From positions 154,189,461 to 154,253,460 of the forward strand of contig CM051460.1 in the NCBI GenBank assembly GCA_028095005.1: a stretch of 64,000 nucleotides of DNA, read 5' to 3'. The position numbers were made by a program, and so were the translations under genes. The notes below the pieces were generated by a model. That model ran no database searches, was not told where the DNA came from, and saw only the letters and a list, made by a program, of their open reading frames with translations. This document shows positions 1-11,088 of the stretch, one piece after another; the first letter of the stretch is position 1, and each line of letters opens with the position of its first letter. This DNA comes from Rhynchospora pubera (Eukaryota; Streptophyta; Magnoliopsida; Poales; Cyperaceae).

Positions 1-46
1 CAAGAGTTGTTTTTTTTAAAAAAAAAAAAAGAAAAAAAAAACACAC

Positions 47-3000
47 CTGAAGACTAGGTGGAGGTGCAGAAAAGACTTTATTTGCACGTGCAACTGTAAA
101 ACTATTTACGAGAATATCAGTTCCAGCAGGTGGACCTTCTAGGAAAATTATAGCTTTCTGAATTTCGCTGAAGAGGAGAAGTTTTCCTTCCAAATGCACC
201 CACTCCTTGTCTGACACCTGGCCCCTTTATTATAGATGTTATTAATGGAATAAACATATTGTCAATGAACATGTATTTTTTAGTATTCGCATATAATTTA
301 CTTTCGAAACATTTCCAAAAATGTTAAAATAACAACTTACTTTGCAATGCCTTTGAACTCTTCACGACCATTCTTCCCTTTATACCAGATAGTGATACGT
401 ACTTCAGACTTGTTACTACTACCTCCAATACGTACAATCGCCTTAACCGTATAAACAGCTTTTCTCTGCAGTTTTGATGTTATCTCTTGCTCAATGCCAT
501 TCCAAGTGTCCCAACGCTGCGTTGCCACAGCAAAATGTTTTCCTCTTAAAGGCCTAACAGTACTTGCCGGGCCAAAGTTGTCATTTCTCAGGATCTTGCA
601 TCCTCTCCCTGTCCAATGGTTTAAACCATTCTCGAATTGAGGATTTTGGGTGATGGATTCATGTTCAGTGTTGCGAACTATGGGATTTTTCTCCTCCTAA
701 GGAACACACAAAAAATAAAATTGGACCAAGTGATGTAATTAAGATCTCGTAGATAAAGACATTTGAATGATATTTAAAATAAATAAAAAACAACTTACAG
801 GCAATTGATTTGAACCAGCACAGGAAATTTTGACACAATCAATCAGCAAATCTACGGTGGGTGGTGGCCCCTCCAAGTAGAACACAGCACATTTTGGTGC
901 AGTATTCAAAGTAAATGAACCTTCAAGCTTCTCCCAATTGTCTTTCCCAGATGAAACCCTAATAAAAGGAAATAGCAACTTTTCTTTCAAAATTGTGATG
1001 GTTACTCTTATCCTTATGATTTGGCAAAATTTAGGGAAGGGCAATGTGCTTTCTAGAAAGATTTGTTCTAACGTATAAAAAAAAAAAAAAAAAAAAGATT
1101 TGTTCTATACTGTTGTTTGGCTCCTCAACTTTTTGCATACTTCATACAAAAAACATCATCAACTACTTAGATTTGCTATTTGGATTTTACATGTCAAATT
1201 ATTAATACAAAAGGGAGAGCGTGACATCTGAAAGTTGCGGCACCAAAATATTTCTCTTTAACAAAATTGTAAGCTAATATATCACCATATTAGTTCAGAT
1301 GTAGTACCTTCCAACAAATAAATAGTTTGTAGTTGAATCAAAGTTCTCCAAGCGAATTGTGGCCCTTACCTCAACTGGCCCATTAACCTCTCCATTCACC
1401 CTTACATGGGCAAATACAAAATATTTCACCCCTATTTTGACCTTCTCTGTGATGTCCTGCTCTAATCCTTGCCACTGTTGGGTACGTTTGGTGACAAAGG
1501 CATAGTTATCCCCAAAATGTCCCTTGATTCCATTAACAAAACCTGACCAGTCAGAGGCCACATATGCATGGCAACAGTTAGGCCTCCATGGTTTGATCCC
1601 ATCTGAGAAGTCGTGGTTCATTATTATGTTATCCAGGCTAGAAGTACTAGAATTAGCTGCCCTGATCGCCCCTGGTTCTCTCTGAAGAAACTTAACATAA
1701 TTACAATTTTGAAAGAATCAACCAAGTAAAAAAAGATTGGGAGTTAATTTCTAAAAAAAAAAAAGTAATAGATGAGGGTTTTGTTTTAAATTTCAATGCT
1801 GCAAATATATAGTAAGGAAAAAATTTAATTTACCTTATAGGAAACTGTGACAGAATCAATTAGCAGGTCTATTCCAGGTGGCGGCCCTTCGAGAAAAAAC
1901 ACTACGCTTTTTGGTAAATTTTGTAGTGAAAATGAGCCTTCTAGTTTCACCCAATCTTCTTTAGATGCTGAAACCCTACATCACAAAAATACTTTAGCAG
2001 AATTCAAGTTATGATTTGGCCAACATCGTGACATCGATCTCACGATCAGTGCACGGAACTTACTTGAATTATGTTCATAAATTGTACAGAGTACCATGAG
2101 TATCATACTAGAAGGAAAAGGAAAAGAGTCTAAAAGGGTATTACATTCCAACACGACGAAAACTGACAGAGTTGTCATGATTCTTCAATTTAAGTGTAGC
2201 TATCACTGTAGTTGGTTCATGAATTTCGCCAGAAACCCTGATATAGGCTGAAACAATGTACTTTGTATCGAGTGTAATTTTGTCAGTAATATTCTGCTCC
2301 AATCCTTGCCAGCTCTGGGTCCGTTTGGTTACAATTGCATATGTACTCCCCGAATTTGGTCTTACTCCATTGATGTAGCCAGATTCATCAGCAGCCACAT
2401 AAGCATGGCACGAATTTGGATTCCATGCAGTTAAACCCTCAGAGAAATCAAAATTTAAAAGTACATTCTCCATTGTGGGGGTTTCTGCTTCAATTTGAAT
2501 ATCCATTTCCTGTTTTAAAAAAGGAACCAGTTCCATCAATTAATGTATAAAAAATATTAAGGGTGAAAAGTACTCACAAGATCAAAAAATATGTGCAAGA
2601 AAATTGTCATGACTGTACCTGAAAGTGCTTAAATCAGACGAAACACAGAGAGCTAACGGCTATCCATAATTTTTATTTTTACAAATAGTGAAAAAAAATG
2701 CAAGCAAATACTATTAATTATTGGTACCATTCATCATCCATGGCAAATAAAGTTTTGCACTGTAATGAGCTAGCATGAGGTCCATTAGCACTAATTAAAA
2801 AAAAAAAAAACCTCTGAACTCAAAAGAGTTAGGTACACATGCAAACCCTCTTAATTATATTACTAGCTCATGAAACCTTTTATATCCACTCCAAATTGAT
2901 CATTGAGAATTTACAAGCAGTACCAAGTATCTCAGCTTCATACCAGAAAAATTAATCCAAAATACAAAAAAAAAAGAACAAGAAAATTGGCACCGGAGAC

Positions 3001-3110
3001 TGATCGGTCAATCCACTAGTGCCACGTGCTCTGTCAGTTGCAGCAGAGGCGGAGGACGAGGAGGAACGATTGAGGCGCCTGAGAAAGAGAACGGAAAGCC
3101 ATCTCTTCAT
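47..3110 (-). CDS. Endo-1,4-beta-xylanase (GH10 type) with three carbohydrate-binding modules, 3' part missing
   Basis: Plant secondary-wall xylanases of this class cut or remodel beta-1,4-xylan. Exons I place on the minus strand: 3110-2994, 2509-2145, 1975-1834, 1681-1308, 958-799, 696-341 and 224-47; these keep one frame for 564 codons and run off the left edge. Each of three CBM22/CBM4_9-like modules is coded by two exons. The first exon carries the start of the fold (NFDFSEGLTAW, NHDFSDGIKPW, NPQFENGLNHW; then TKRTQxWQGLEQ or TQRWDTWNGIEQ). The second carries the end (W.KLEGSF or WVHLEGKL, then LEGPPP or LEGPPA). For the third module I chose the acceptor after position 225 because it keeps the frame and gives GIAKGQVSDKEW. 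The GH10 catalytic domain is not in the window. The first exon and its donor (gtgcca) are the weakest part; an in-frame ATG at 3164 would add 18 residues. The family assignment rests on module order and sequence, recalled rather than searched. Confidence 0.85.
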
Positions 3111-3164
3111 GCGTGATTTGTGTGGAGAGAGATGGAGATCTGAGAAAGGAGGAGACACAGACAC

Positions 3165-4354
3165 AGAGGCATTTCGTCGAACAGTTGGTTGACAAGTTAG
3201 TAGGTGAGGTGAGGTGAAGCGTCGCCTGGATACCTCTACGATTCGTTTCTTCTCCCGGGGTTTTAGACTTTTATTTACTTTTGTATATCCTAGATGCCCT
3301 CCAGTTTTTTATAAACGGAGATGTACCAAATTCGGTCAGATTTCAAATGGACGGATGGGATCAACCAGAACGGATCTGAAGGTTCGTATCATCTGCACTG
3401 TTTCCAAAAATGGAAGGTTTTAAAAAATTCGGAAAAAAATAGTAAAACTAGGGGGAAAATCTGGCTTCGCTCGATATTTGAAATGATAATTTTAAAAAAT
3501 TATGTAATAAATGAAAAATTTGTGAAGATTAATGTGTGTAATTTTAATTTAGATGTTTACTGTAAATTTAGAGTAACATCCTATAGAAAAATTAAAGGTA
3601 TTACAGATACTACTAACAATTTCTAATCTAATGTTAGAAAGGAAGACAAAATCATTTAGTTTAGTCTTTATTGCAGTTTAATATGTCAAATTTTCACATT
3701 TTGCAGCCGTTAGAACTTACTTAAAATGAAAAGAATTGAGTTGTACCTGTTAATTGGAAAATACTTAAATGAAATTTATGGCCATTATTCACGGTTTAAA
3801 ATCAAGGTTTAACAAAAACTGTATGTAAGGTTAATAAATAATTATACACACAATTGTAACGGTTAAAAGTCAAAGTTTAACTGATACTGTATAGATATGT
3901 TATTTCTTTGGTAAATGTGTTCTATTACAAATAAGCACGGCGAGTCAATTAATTGCGTTTTAAAACGACGAACATTGAGACATGACATGATGTACATGAT
4001 ATATGCATACGAACCATCATATTAATTAGGCAAAACACATCTTGTTTGTTATACTCTTCTGGTTTCTAAAGCTGAATTTATTTACCGTACAACAATATTT
4101 GATTTGCCAAAAATTAAATGTGGAATAATAACACAGGCAGGATATTTATAGAATTACTTCAATCACTATGTCAATTTGCCTCTGGTTCCATATAAGAGAC
4201 CAAGAACATTATGAATGTTATTAAATATTAAAAAATAAATTGATGAATGCAGCACAGAGCCATTCCAAAACCTGAATCTTACCCAACTAATCTAACTTGA
4301 TCGGTACCAAGTCAGATTTACAGAGATGCCAAGAAATAAATTTAATCCATGGCA
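3165..4354. other. Xylanase upstream region, no gene seen
   Basis: This stretch lies upstream of the minus-strand xylanase gene. It becomes strongly AT-rich after about 3420. The short open frames near 3214-3626 have no recognisable domain and low-complexity composition. Any promoter would be close to 3110-3300, but I cannot point to a convincing TATA box. Confidence 0.4.
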
Positions 4355-4363
4355 AATTATCAT

Positions 4364-4747
4364 GAGATGGGCTAAAATAAGCCACGACTGACGGATGCAA
4401 CCGTCAGCTACGATCAAATCTCAATTTTCGAGATTCTAACAGTCGATCCGAACAGTTCAATGAGTTCTCCATATTGAAATCTCATTGGAGACCAAATTTT
4501 ACATTTTTTTATTTTTTTTAGTATTTATTTGATATTTTACAAAATTCTTATTCTAAACAATTCTGGACCCTTCAATAACTATGATTTTTAAAAATCTCAA
4601 AAAAAAATATAAAATTTGGTCTCCAATGAGATTTCAATATGAAAAACACATTGAACGGTTTGGATCAACTGTTAGAATCTCGAAAATTGAAATTTGATCG
4701 TAGCTGACGGTTGCATCCGTCAGTCGTGGCTGATTTTAGCCCATCTC
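4364..4747. mobile_element. Mutator-like foldback MITE with 9-bp target duplication
   Basis: The termini are inverted repeats starting GAGATGGGCTAAAAT and ending ATTTTAGCCCATCTC. Inverted similarity continues inward for about 170 bp on each side, so the element can fold back almost completely. A perfect 9-bp direct repeat, aattatcat, flanks it at 4355-4363 and 4748-4756. A 9-bp duplication with long terminal inverted repeats is the usual mark of Mutator-type insertion. It has no coding capacity. Related copies lie at 21535-21921 and, with different outer ends, at 12094-12499. Confidence 0.85.
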
Positions 4748-4756
4748 AATTATCAT

Positions 4757-7260
4757 TCGTCTCATCTCGTACTCATTACCCCAAGTCCCCAACACTATGG
4801 AACATCATTGTCATATCAATCAAGCCCTAAACCTCATTCAGTACCATACCCTTCCATACCATCAAAAGGTGCCCCCCCCACCAAACCAGGCAAGACACCA
4901 CACCATGAACCAAAATATAATCGACTGCCATTAAATACCATAATTAAATGATAAACTAAACAAATAACATAGGACGTAAAGAAAAAATCTTAAGATAAAT
5001 AAAATAAAACCATGCCATCAAAAGTGTCCCCACTGAACCATATAATAAGTAAATATTTGACTATAAACCCACATAATCTCATAATCCAAATTCCCACCAT
5101 GTCGAGTAACTTTCAAATTTGCACATCAAAATTATAAGAGATATAATATGCAAATAACTAATACCAAAAAATACACAATGCAATGAAAATACAACACTTT
5201 TGTAGATTGTTTACGTACAATAACTCTGACTGGAAAATATCTTATGTCTAATACCATCTAAATCACTCAACATTTCAGTACCAAATTAAAAAATTTGTAG
5301 CTAAAAAGAAACAAAACAACATGCTACTGTTTTATAACCTTAATAGCACGGGAAAACCAAAACCTGTCACAAATAATCCACTACTTCTCAACGCCACAAT
5401 ATCTTTCTTTTTAGCTTTCAGAGAGAAGCGAGCTCTGAGTCACTGCATATTAGTTTGTTATTTATTATTTACAATGAAGACAGTTTACAAATATTCTTGA
5501 AGTTAGAAAATAAATTGTTACCAAAATATTGTACTTCTTTTCTGTCCATGATGATTCTCCTCCCAATCATCTTAGAAGGATCCAATCTGCCAACACCCTC
5601 AAGCTTTTTCCAGTAAATTGTAGGAGATGAAGATTGTATTATCATATACATAAGCTAAATAAATAAAGTTTTGCAACACAAAAAAAGCAGCACTACTACC
5701 TATAATAAGTAAAGAATATAGATAAGAAAACCTCAATTGGAAAGGTACAAATTAAAATTTCTCAAATACCATCATATGTATATAGACATAATAGTAACAG
5801 AACCCAAAATAAATGCATTCATTCTACAGTAATTACAATTTTAAATGTAGTTAAAACGATTTTAATGTCATGCACAACCTGTAAATCACATCTCAGAAAA
5901 TTTAAAGGTCTTAGATATTTCACATAAATTTGAATCAAATAATTAATATCAATATAAATCGATTTAATGACCTTAGTCAGGTTTTTCTTACATGCTGATG
6001 CCATGCATAGTGCATACGAATCATCCAAAACACCTACAGAATGCCTAAAGAATGTAGGCAAGTATCATATCACTGCCCTAGCATGTTTTTGTATTTGCAG
6101 ATAAAGGTTTATTGTATCTACTTAGGTTATTCCTTCCCCTTCAGCAGATAAAAAACGAACATATCATGATAGGTTTATCTTTTTTAAATTTTGAAGCCGA
6201 AAAATTATAAAAAAGAAGAAGAAGAGAGAATCAACACATATTCACAAATTTGAGTATGTCTAATGAATATGCTTATATAAATTGTAATACACTAAATTGA
6301 AAATGAGAAAAGGTATATAGATGTTCCATCAACACCATATCAGGATCAATGATCTATTTCAAATTAGCAGGAACAACAATCAAGAATTAAACAATTTAGG
6401 TATGTCAAAATTGCATTTCAATATTCTAAAGTACACCGTCTTCATTAGAAGTATGAATTGTGATAATAGTATGCAACATGATAAGATCAATGGGAACCAT
6501 AATTATCCTTTGTGAATTGCAAAAATAACTCTCTATTTCCATCCCAATTGATGTGACTGTCCAAATTAGCCCTCGAAAGCAATCAAAGGAGAGGTAGTTC
6601 ATAAAATGCTTTGAGGAGATGAAATTTAGATTCAGATTTTGATCCTAATATCATTTTACAATATAATTTTGAGTAATCATACATAATAAGAAAAATTGTT
6701 GATATAAAAAAAATAAAATTTGAGTTTAATGTAATAAAACAAAATCAGAAAAATTGTGAAAAATCTTAGGGGAATTGTAAAGGCACCTTAGATGAGTTTC
6801 AGATACCGCTGCCTTGATACTAATTAAACTCTTGGAAATCAAATTAAGCATAAAATGGACACAATGAATAGTGTCCAAAATAAATAAAAGTAGTTTGACT
6901 CTTCGGTGTGAACTAACAGTAATTGAATATGAAAGAACCCATGAATCAAAATAGAGGTAACCGTATAAGTCATTGAGTGTGACTGGTAACCTCAATTTCA
7001 GTCCAGTCTATAGATGAACCCAACCACCTTGTAGGGATCGCAATAGGTCATGATAGGCAAGCATGGTCAAGGCAAAAAAAAACTTAATGAAATTGAATGA
7101 AGCCTCAGTAGTACATTCAAATTCATCAATCTTGAAATATAAAAACTTGAAAAAACATTGCTGAAAAAGATAAACTGACTGAAATATACTACTTACATGT
7201 AGATCGGGGAGATAATCGGTGAAATGAGGCACATATCTGCTTTTAATGTGCATCTATGTA
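4757..7260. other. AT-rich intergenic DNA, no gene seen
   Basis: Only short open frames occur here, all with composition expected of AT-rich noncoding DNA and none with a domain I recognise. I see no RNA gene and no clear repeat array. Confidence 0.4.
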
Positions 7261-8040
7261 CCTCCCAGCTTGGTGAATGAGAGTGAGACTGATGAGGCGA
7301 AACCCTAGACGACGAAGTCACCACAACCACCAGCTTGATCACTGTCGCCACCCCGTCTTATCTCGTCGTCGCAGCCAACACCTCCTCCTCTTGATGAAGG
7401 CATTTGTTAGAACTTAGAATCCTTTCTCGCTCTACAGGATTTTGATTTCGAACAGTCCACATAAACTAAGAAGTAAATAAAGGGAATCTTAAAGGTACGG
7501 AGAATAACAACAAATTATTTGAACAGATCTTACCAATATCTAGGACAAACGGAAGGAGGAAGTGCGATCTGGCCGGATTTTGTTTGCTCCACTTGCTCTT
7601 ACACGTGGCGGCGGCTGTGAAAAGTGTTTCTTTTGTGCTCGATTTTTTAAGCTCCATTTTGAAATGTATCTATTGATACCAGTAAGCACCCCTTTAGTCT
7701 TACGATGCATACAAATCATGGGCATCAGTAAATATCTGCGATTAATCAAATAGGTGGGTTGAGAGCCATATTCACATGCATATGCGAACTTATCCATTCG
7801 AAATATGTGATGGTTAAATTAATTTCAAAATACCTTTTGATTACGCATTTTGCAATGGATCGTGAGAAACGATTTCGTCTAGCCTTGTTTTTTCATAGGA
7901 GGCGACGGAGGGAGAGCGAAATTTGATTCTGCACAGAGAGAGCGAAAGCCGACGAAGTTCGCGGACGTGGGTCGTGGGGAAGGAAGAGAAGGGGAAAATG
8001 GATCTAGGTTTATCCAGCAAGGTAACGACATAATTTGGAT
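7261..8040. other. Higher-GC stretch, possibly a gene remnant or first exon
   Basis: Two patches (about 7261-7400 and 7890-8020) are richer in G+C than their surroundings and resemble 5' gene regions. At 7998 an ATG opens a short reading of eight codons (MDLGLSSK) followed by gtaacg, which would fit a donor site. No downstream exon could be found, and no protein family is recognisable, so I do not call a gene. Confidence 0.2.
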
Positions 8041-8092
8041 TGGGAGAAGGAAAAAAAAAGACGGAATTTAGAGGAGAATAGGAAGGGACAGA

Positions 8093-8279
8093 GGAGTCCG
8101 GATCCTACGACAAAAAAATATGCACTTATGCTTATGGTGTAACAGGTCAATATGGTCTATTTGAACAACTTTGATTCGGTACACAATGGATAACAGACTG
8201 TTGCGTCATAAAAATCGCTGAAATCTTATGTGACTGAGATGCCGTGTCGTAGGAAAAACAAAAAATTGATCCGGACTCC
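8093..8279. mobile_element. Small MITE-like inverted-repeat element
   Basis: The segment is bounded by a perfect 12-bp inverted repeat, GGAGTCCGGATC at 8093-8104 and GATCCGGACTCC at 8268-8279. Similarity continues a little inside (cctacgac and gtcgtagg). No convincing target duplication is visible, so the superfamily is unknown. It has no coding capacity. Confidence 0.5.
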
Positions 8280-8400
8280 CACGGATTTTTATTTATAATA
8301 CTGATTTGATTTGCTATAAGATTTCAATATGTAGATTAGATTGGTTAAATTAGATTTGTCAATTTACAAAAATATTCCCGAAAAAGTTCGTGTTGCAAAC
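8280..8400. repeat. Dispersed repeat shared with 18.7-18.9 kb
   Basis: The stretch containing atttcaatatgtagattaga and aaattagatttgtcaattta is found in reverse complement at about 18770-18830. Both copies also carry a cgggaatattt-like piece. This is an old dispersed element fragment; its ends were not resolved. Confidence 0.5.
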
Positions 8401-8507
8401 TTTCTCAAATATGAAATGCAAAATTTCAGTTATGAATTTGTCCCACCTGGTTTCCTCATCTGATCGGTTCATTCTAAAATAGACGGACGAGATCTGAATA
8501 TAAGAAA

Positions 8508-9010
8508 TAGCATCCAACCTTTTGCTCCAGTTATTCCTAGCAAAAGTTTGGATCCGCTGTCAGCTCTGAGCGACACATATTTCACTACCACAGTAATAAC
8601 AGAGAATCTATCCTTAGGTTGGATCTAAGTAAATTAGTCAAATTTTCATAAGCCCTCAAATTATTCCAGATGAACACAGAAAAGAAAAAAAAAAATTTCC
8701 ATGATCTTTTTAGAAGATGTAGCATCCGACCTTTGGCTCCAGTTATTCTGATCTAGAGGTTTTAGTCCGCTGTCAGCTCTATGCTACACATATGTCACCA
8801 CCACAGAATTCACAGAGTATCGATCATTTGTTGTAGCTAAATAAACTAGTCAAAATTTCCTAAACCCTCTTATTATTTTATTCTAGGTGAACACTGAAAA
8901 ATAAATTACTTTTCCGAAATAAATCGGTGAAAGTTTCTAAGCCCTCTTATTATTCCACATCCGTATTATTCTAGATGAACACATAGAAGAAAATATTTTC
9001 CGATTCTAGA
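8508..9010. repeat. Diverged tandem repeat, about 210-bp unit, two and a half copies
   Basis: Copy 1 starts near 8508 (tagcatccaaccttttgctc) and copy 2 near 8720 (tagcatccgacctttggctc). They share, in the same order, ccagttattc, ccgctgtcagctct, cacatat and the taa(g/a)ccctc-ttatt-agatgaacac stretch. A partial third copy with aagccctcttattattcc and agatgaacac lies at about 8938-9000. There is no coding potential. Confidence 0.7.
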
Positions 9011-9327
9011 AGGTGCCTAGGTTTCTGGATCTAATTAAATTCTCACCTGGATTTCAATTTTTCAAATGCTTCTAGAAAGTAGAGACTAACTATTATTGGC
9101 AACAATACAAGACACATTGACCAGTATGAATGTATGATTATAATTTGCCTAAACCAAATGTTGACTTAACTAACGGTATTTAGTTAGTATCGGATTTAGT
9201 CTCTGTTCACTACCTCCGGATACTAGAAAAAGGAAATTACGAGGTTCTTACCCACTAAATAAAATAATACATAACTTATTGCCAATGTATCATTAATTCA
9301 TAGTTTAACCTTAGGTTTTATTTTGTT

Positions 9328-9365
9328 TATTATTATTATTATTACTACTACTACTACTACTACTA
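9328..9365. repeat. Compound microsatellite (ATT)n(ACT)n
   Basis: Uninterrupted ATT triplets pass directly into ACT triplets. Confidence 0.95.
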
Positions 9366-9810
9366 TTTTCCTTTTGATGCCTCAATGCACTCTCTTTTAA
9401 AGTTTGCATGCTTTGTATTGTCCAAGAGTCTATTTTTTCCCCATACGCTAACATCAATTATTGTTTTATGTATAATCCATCTTCTTAATTAACTTTTACA
9501 TTTCTTTGAAAAATCAGCTTTTATTCTAGTGATGGAAGATGATGCCTTTCTGCGTGCAGACGTATCTATGAAATCCAACTAATAAATTTATTATGGATAC
9601 GTAAAGATGAAAATTTTAATCCTGGCTCTGCCTTAAAAAAATATTTCATTAAGTGATATTTTATCTTAAACTAATGTTTTCGGATTTTCCTTTTGGGAGG
9701 CAAACACGAGAGAGTGAGAATTGGCTGTAAAAGTTATTGTTATGAAGTTTACGTTGCATATACAATTGCATAATATTGAGATGAAAGATATTTCTAACTG
9801 TAATTTTAAC

Positions 9811-9922
9811 ATAAGATGAAAGAGCTGCATCGACGATCCAACTCTTGTTGAAAATCATCAAAATCAATAAGATGAAAGAGCTGCATCGACGATCCAACTC
9901 TTGTTGAAAATCATCAAAATCA
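9811..9922. repeat. Perfect tandem duplication of 56 bp
   Basis: Two adjacent copies, 9811-9866 and 9867-9922, begin ataagatgaaagagctgcat and end catcaaaatca. They appear identical, which suggests a recent duplication. Confidence 0.9.
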
Positions 9923-11088
9923 AAGTAAATTTACAAATGTATTATTTATGATCTAGAGAAAATTATGGTACTTGATGTCACTATTTTAATTAAAATATAA
10001 AAACCAGATTGAAAAAAAAATACTTATTATATGTAATTTGAGAATCATTTTGGAAATGTCTCAATTTGCATTATGGTAAAAAATGAGGCATACCTACAGC
10101 TGCATGTTTATGTAGACCAAGATATTTTTTAGAATTAGTTTAGAACTTTACCAACTTTTCCATTTAAATGTGTTCATCAAATTTGTAATATTAACGCATC
10201 TCTTTAACAACTACAGAAACTGATCAAATGGTTATCCAAATTGAAAAAAGTAAATTTACAGATATCATCATTACAATTTAGATACATTATATATCAGATT
10301 TGGTGAAATTTAAAAATCAATTCTAGTGATGAAGCAATTTTTTAAAAAAAGAACTCTTGATTGATTACGAATCCATTTCCACATCAAAACAAAATTTGCA
10401 ATTTTTTAATCTTATTAATGATGCTATTGACTGACAAATAAAATGATCGTTAATATAATTTTTCTATCCAAAACGGTCCCAACAAAGGCAAAAATTAAGC
10501 TCACTTTATGAGAAGGTCCTATTTCAAAATAACAGAAAAAGTAGAACATAAATAAATAAAATGATGATGATGATCATCAGATCATGTCATATAAGAAAAG
10601 ACCGCGAAGAAACGAGAATATTAGAAAATAGGAAAAGAGAATGTCAGACCGGAACGTTGAAGTCTACCGTCTACGCGCGAGATATACAACCCGATTAAAC
10701 TTTGTCGTGATCAAAAGTACGTAGATAAATATGTCGCGAATCAAGGTGAACGTTCAATGGAACCCACATTTAATATCTTTGAAGTGCACTCAAGAGGAGA
10801 AAACTCGGTATAGTACATTGGCTTCAGATACAATACAAGGCTACCTCCTCTGTGTCAAAATATACATGACAGACCGAGAACCTGTCACTCGCTACACAAA
10901 GATCTACAGAAGTACAGAACTAATATCCATCCGAAAAGTGACTTCCGATGTGCGAAAACACAAGACTCAGCCACTCAGATATGGGATCAATCAGGTATTG
11001 TATTGAAAAGAAAGAGAGAGAGAGAGACGCATTATAAAAATGTGCACCATTTCTTCGCCTTTGCATCACCAAACCAAGTCACTCAACA
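9923..11088. other. Upstream region of the esterase gene, no separate gene seen
   Basis: AT-rich until about 10600, then more balanced towards the esterase start. The promoter and 5' UTR of the gene at 11089 should lie in its last few hundred bases. A short GA-rich run (gagagagagagac) lies at about 11013-11027. The open frame at 10731-11006 has no recognisable domain. Confidence 0.35.

Noticed and set aside
7998..8030. Possible first exon MDLGLSSK with a gtaacg donor
   Set aside because: Too short to judge and no downstream exon could be connected.
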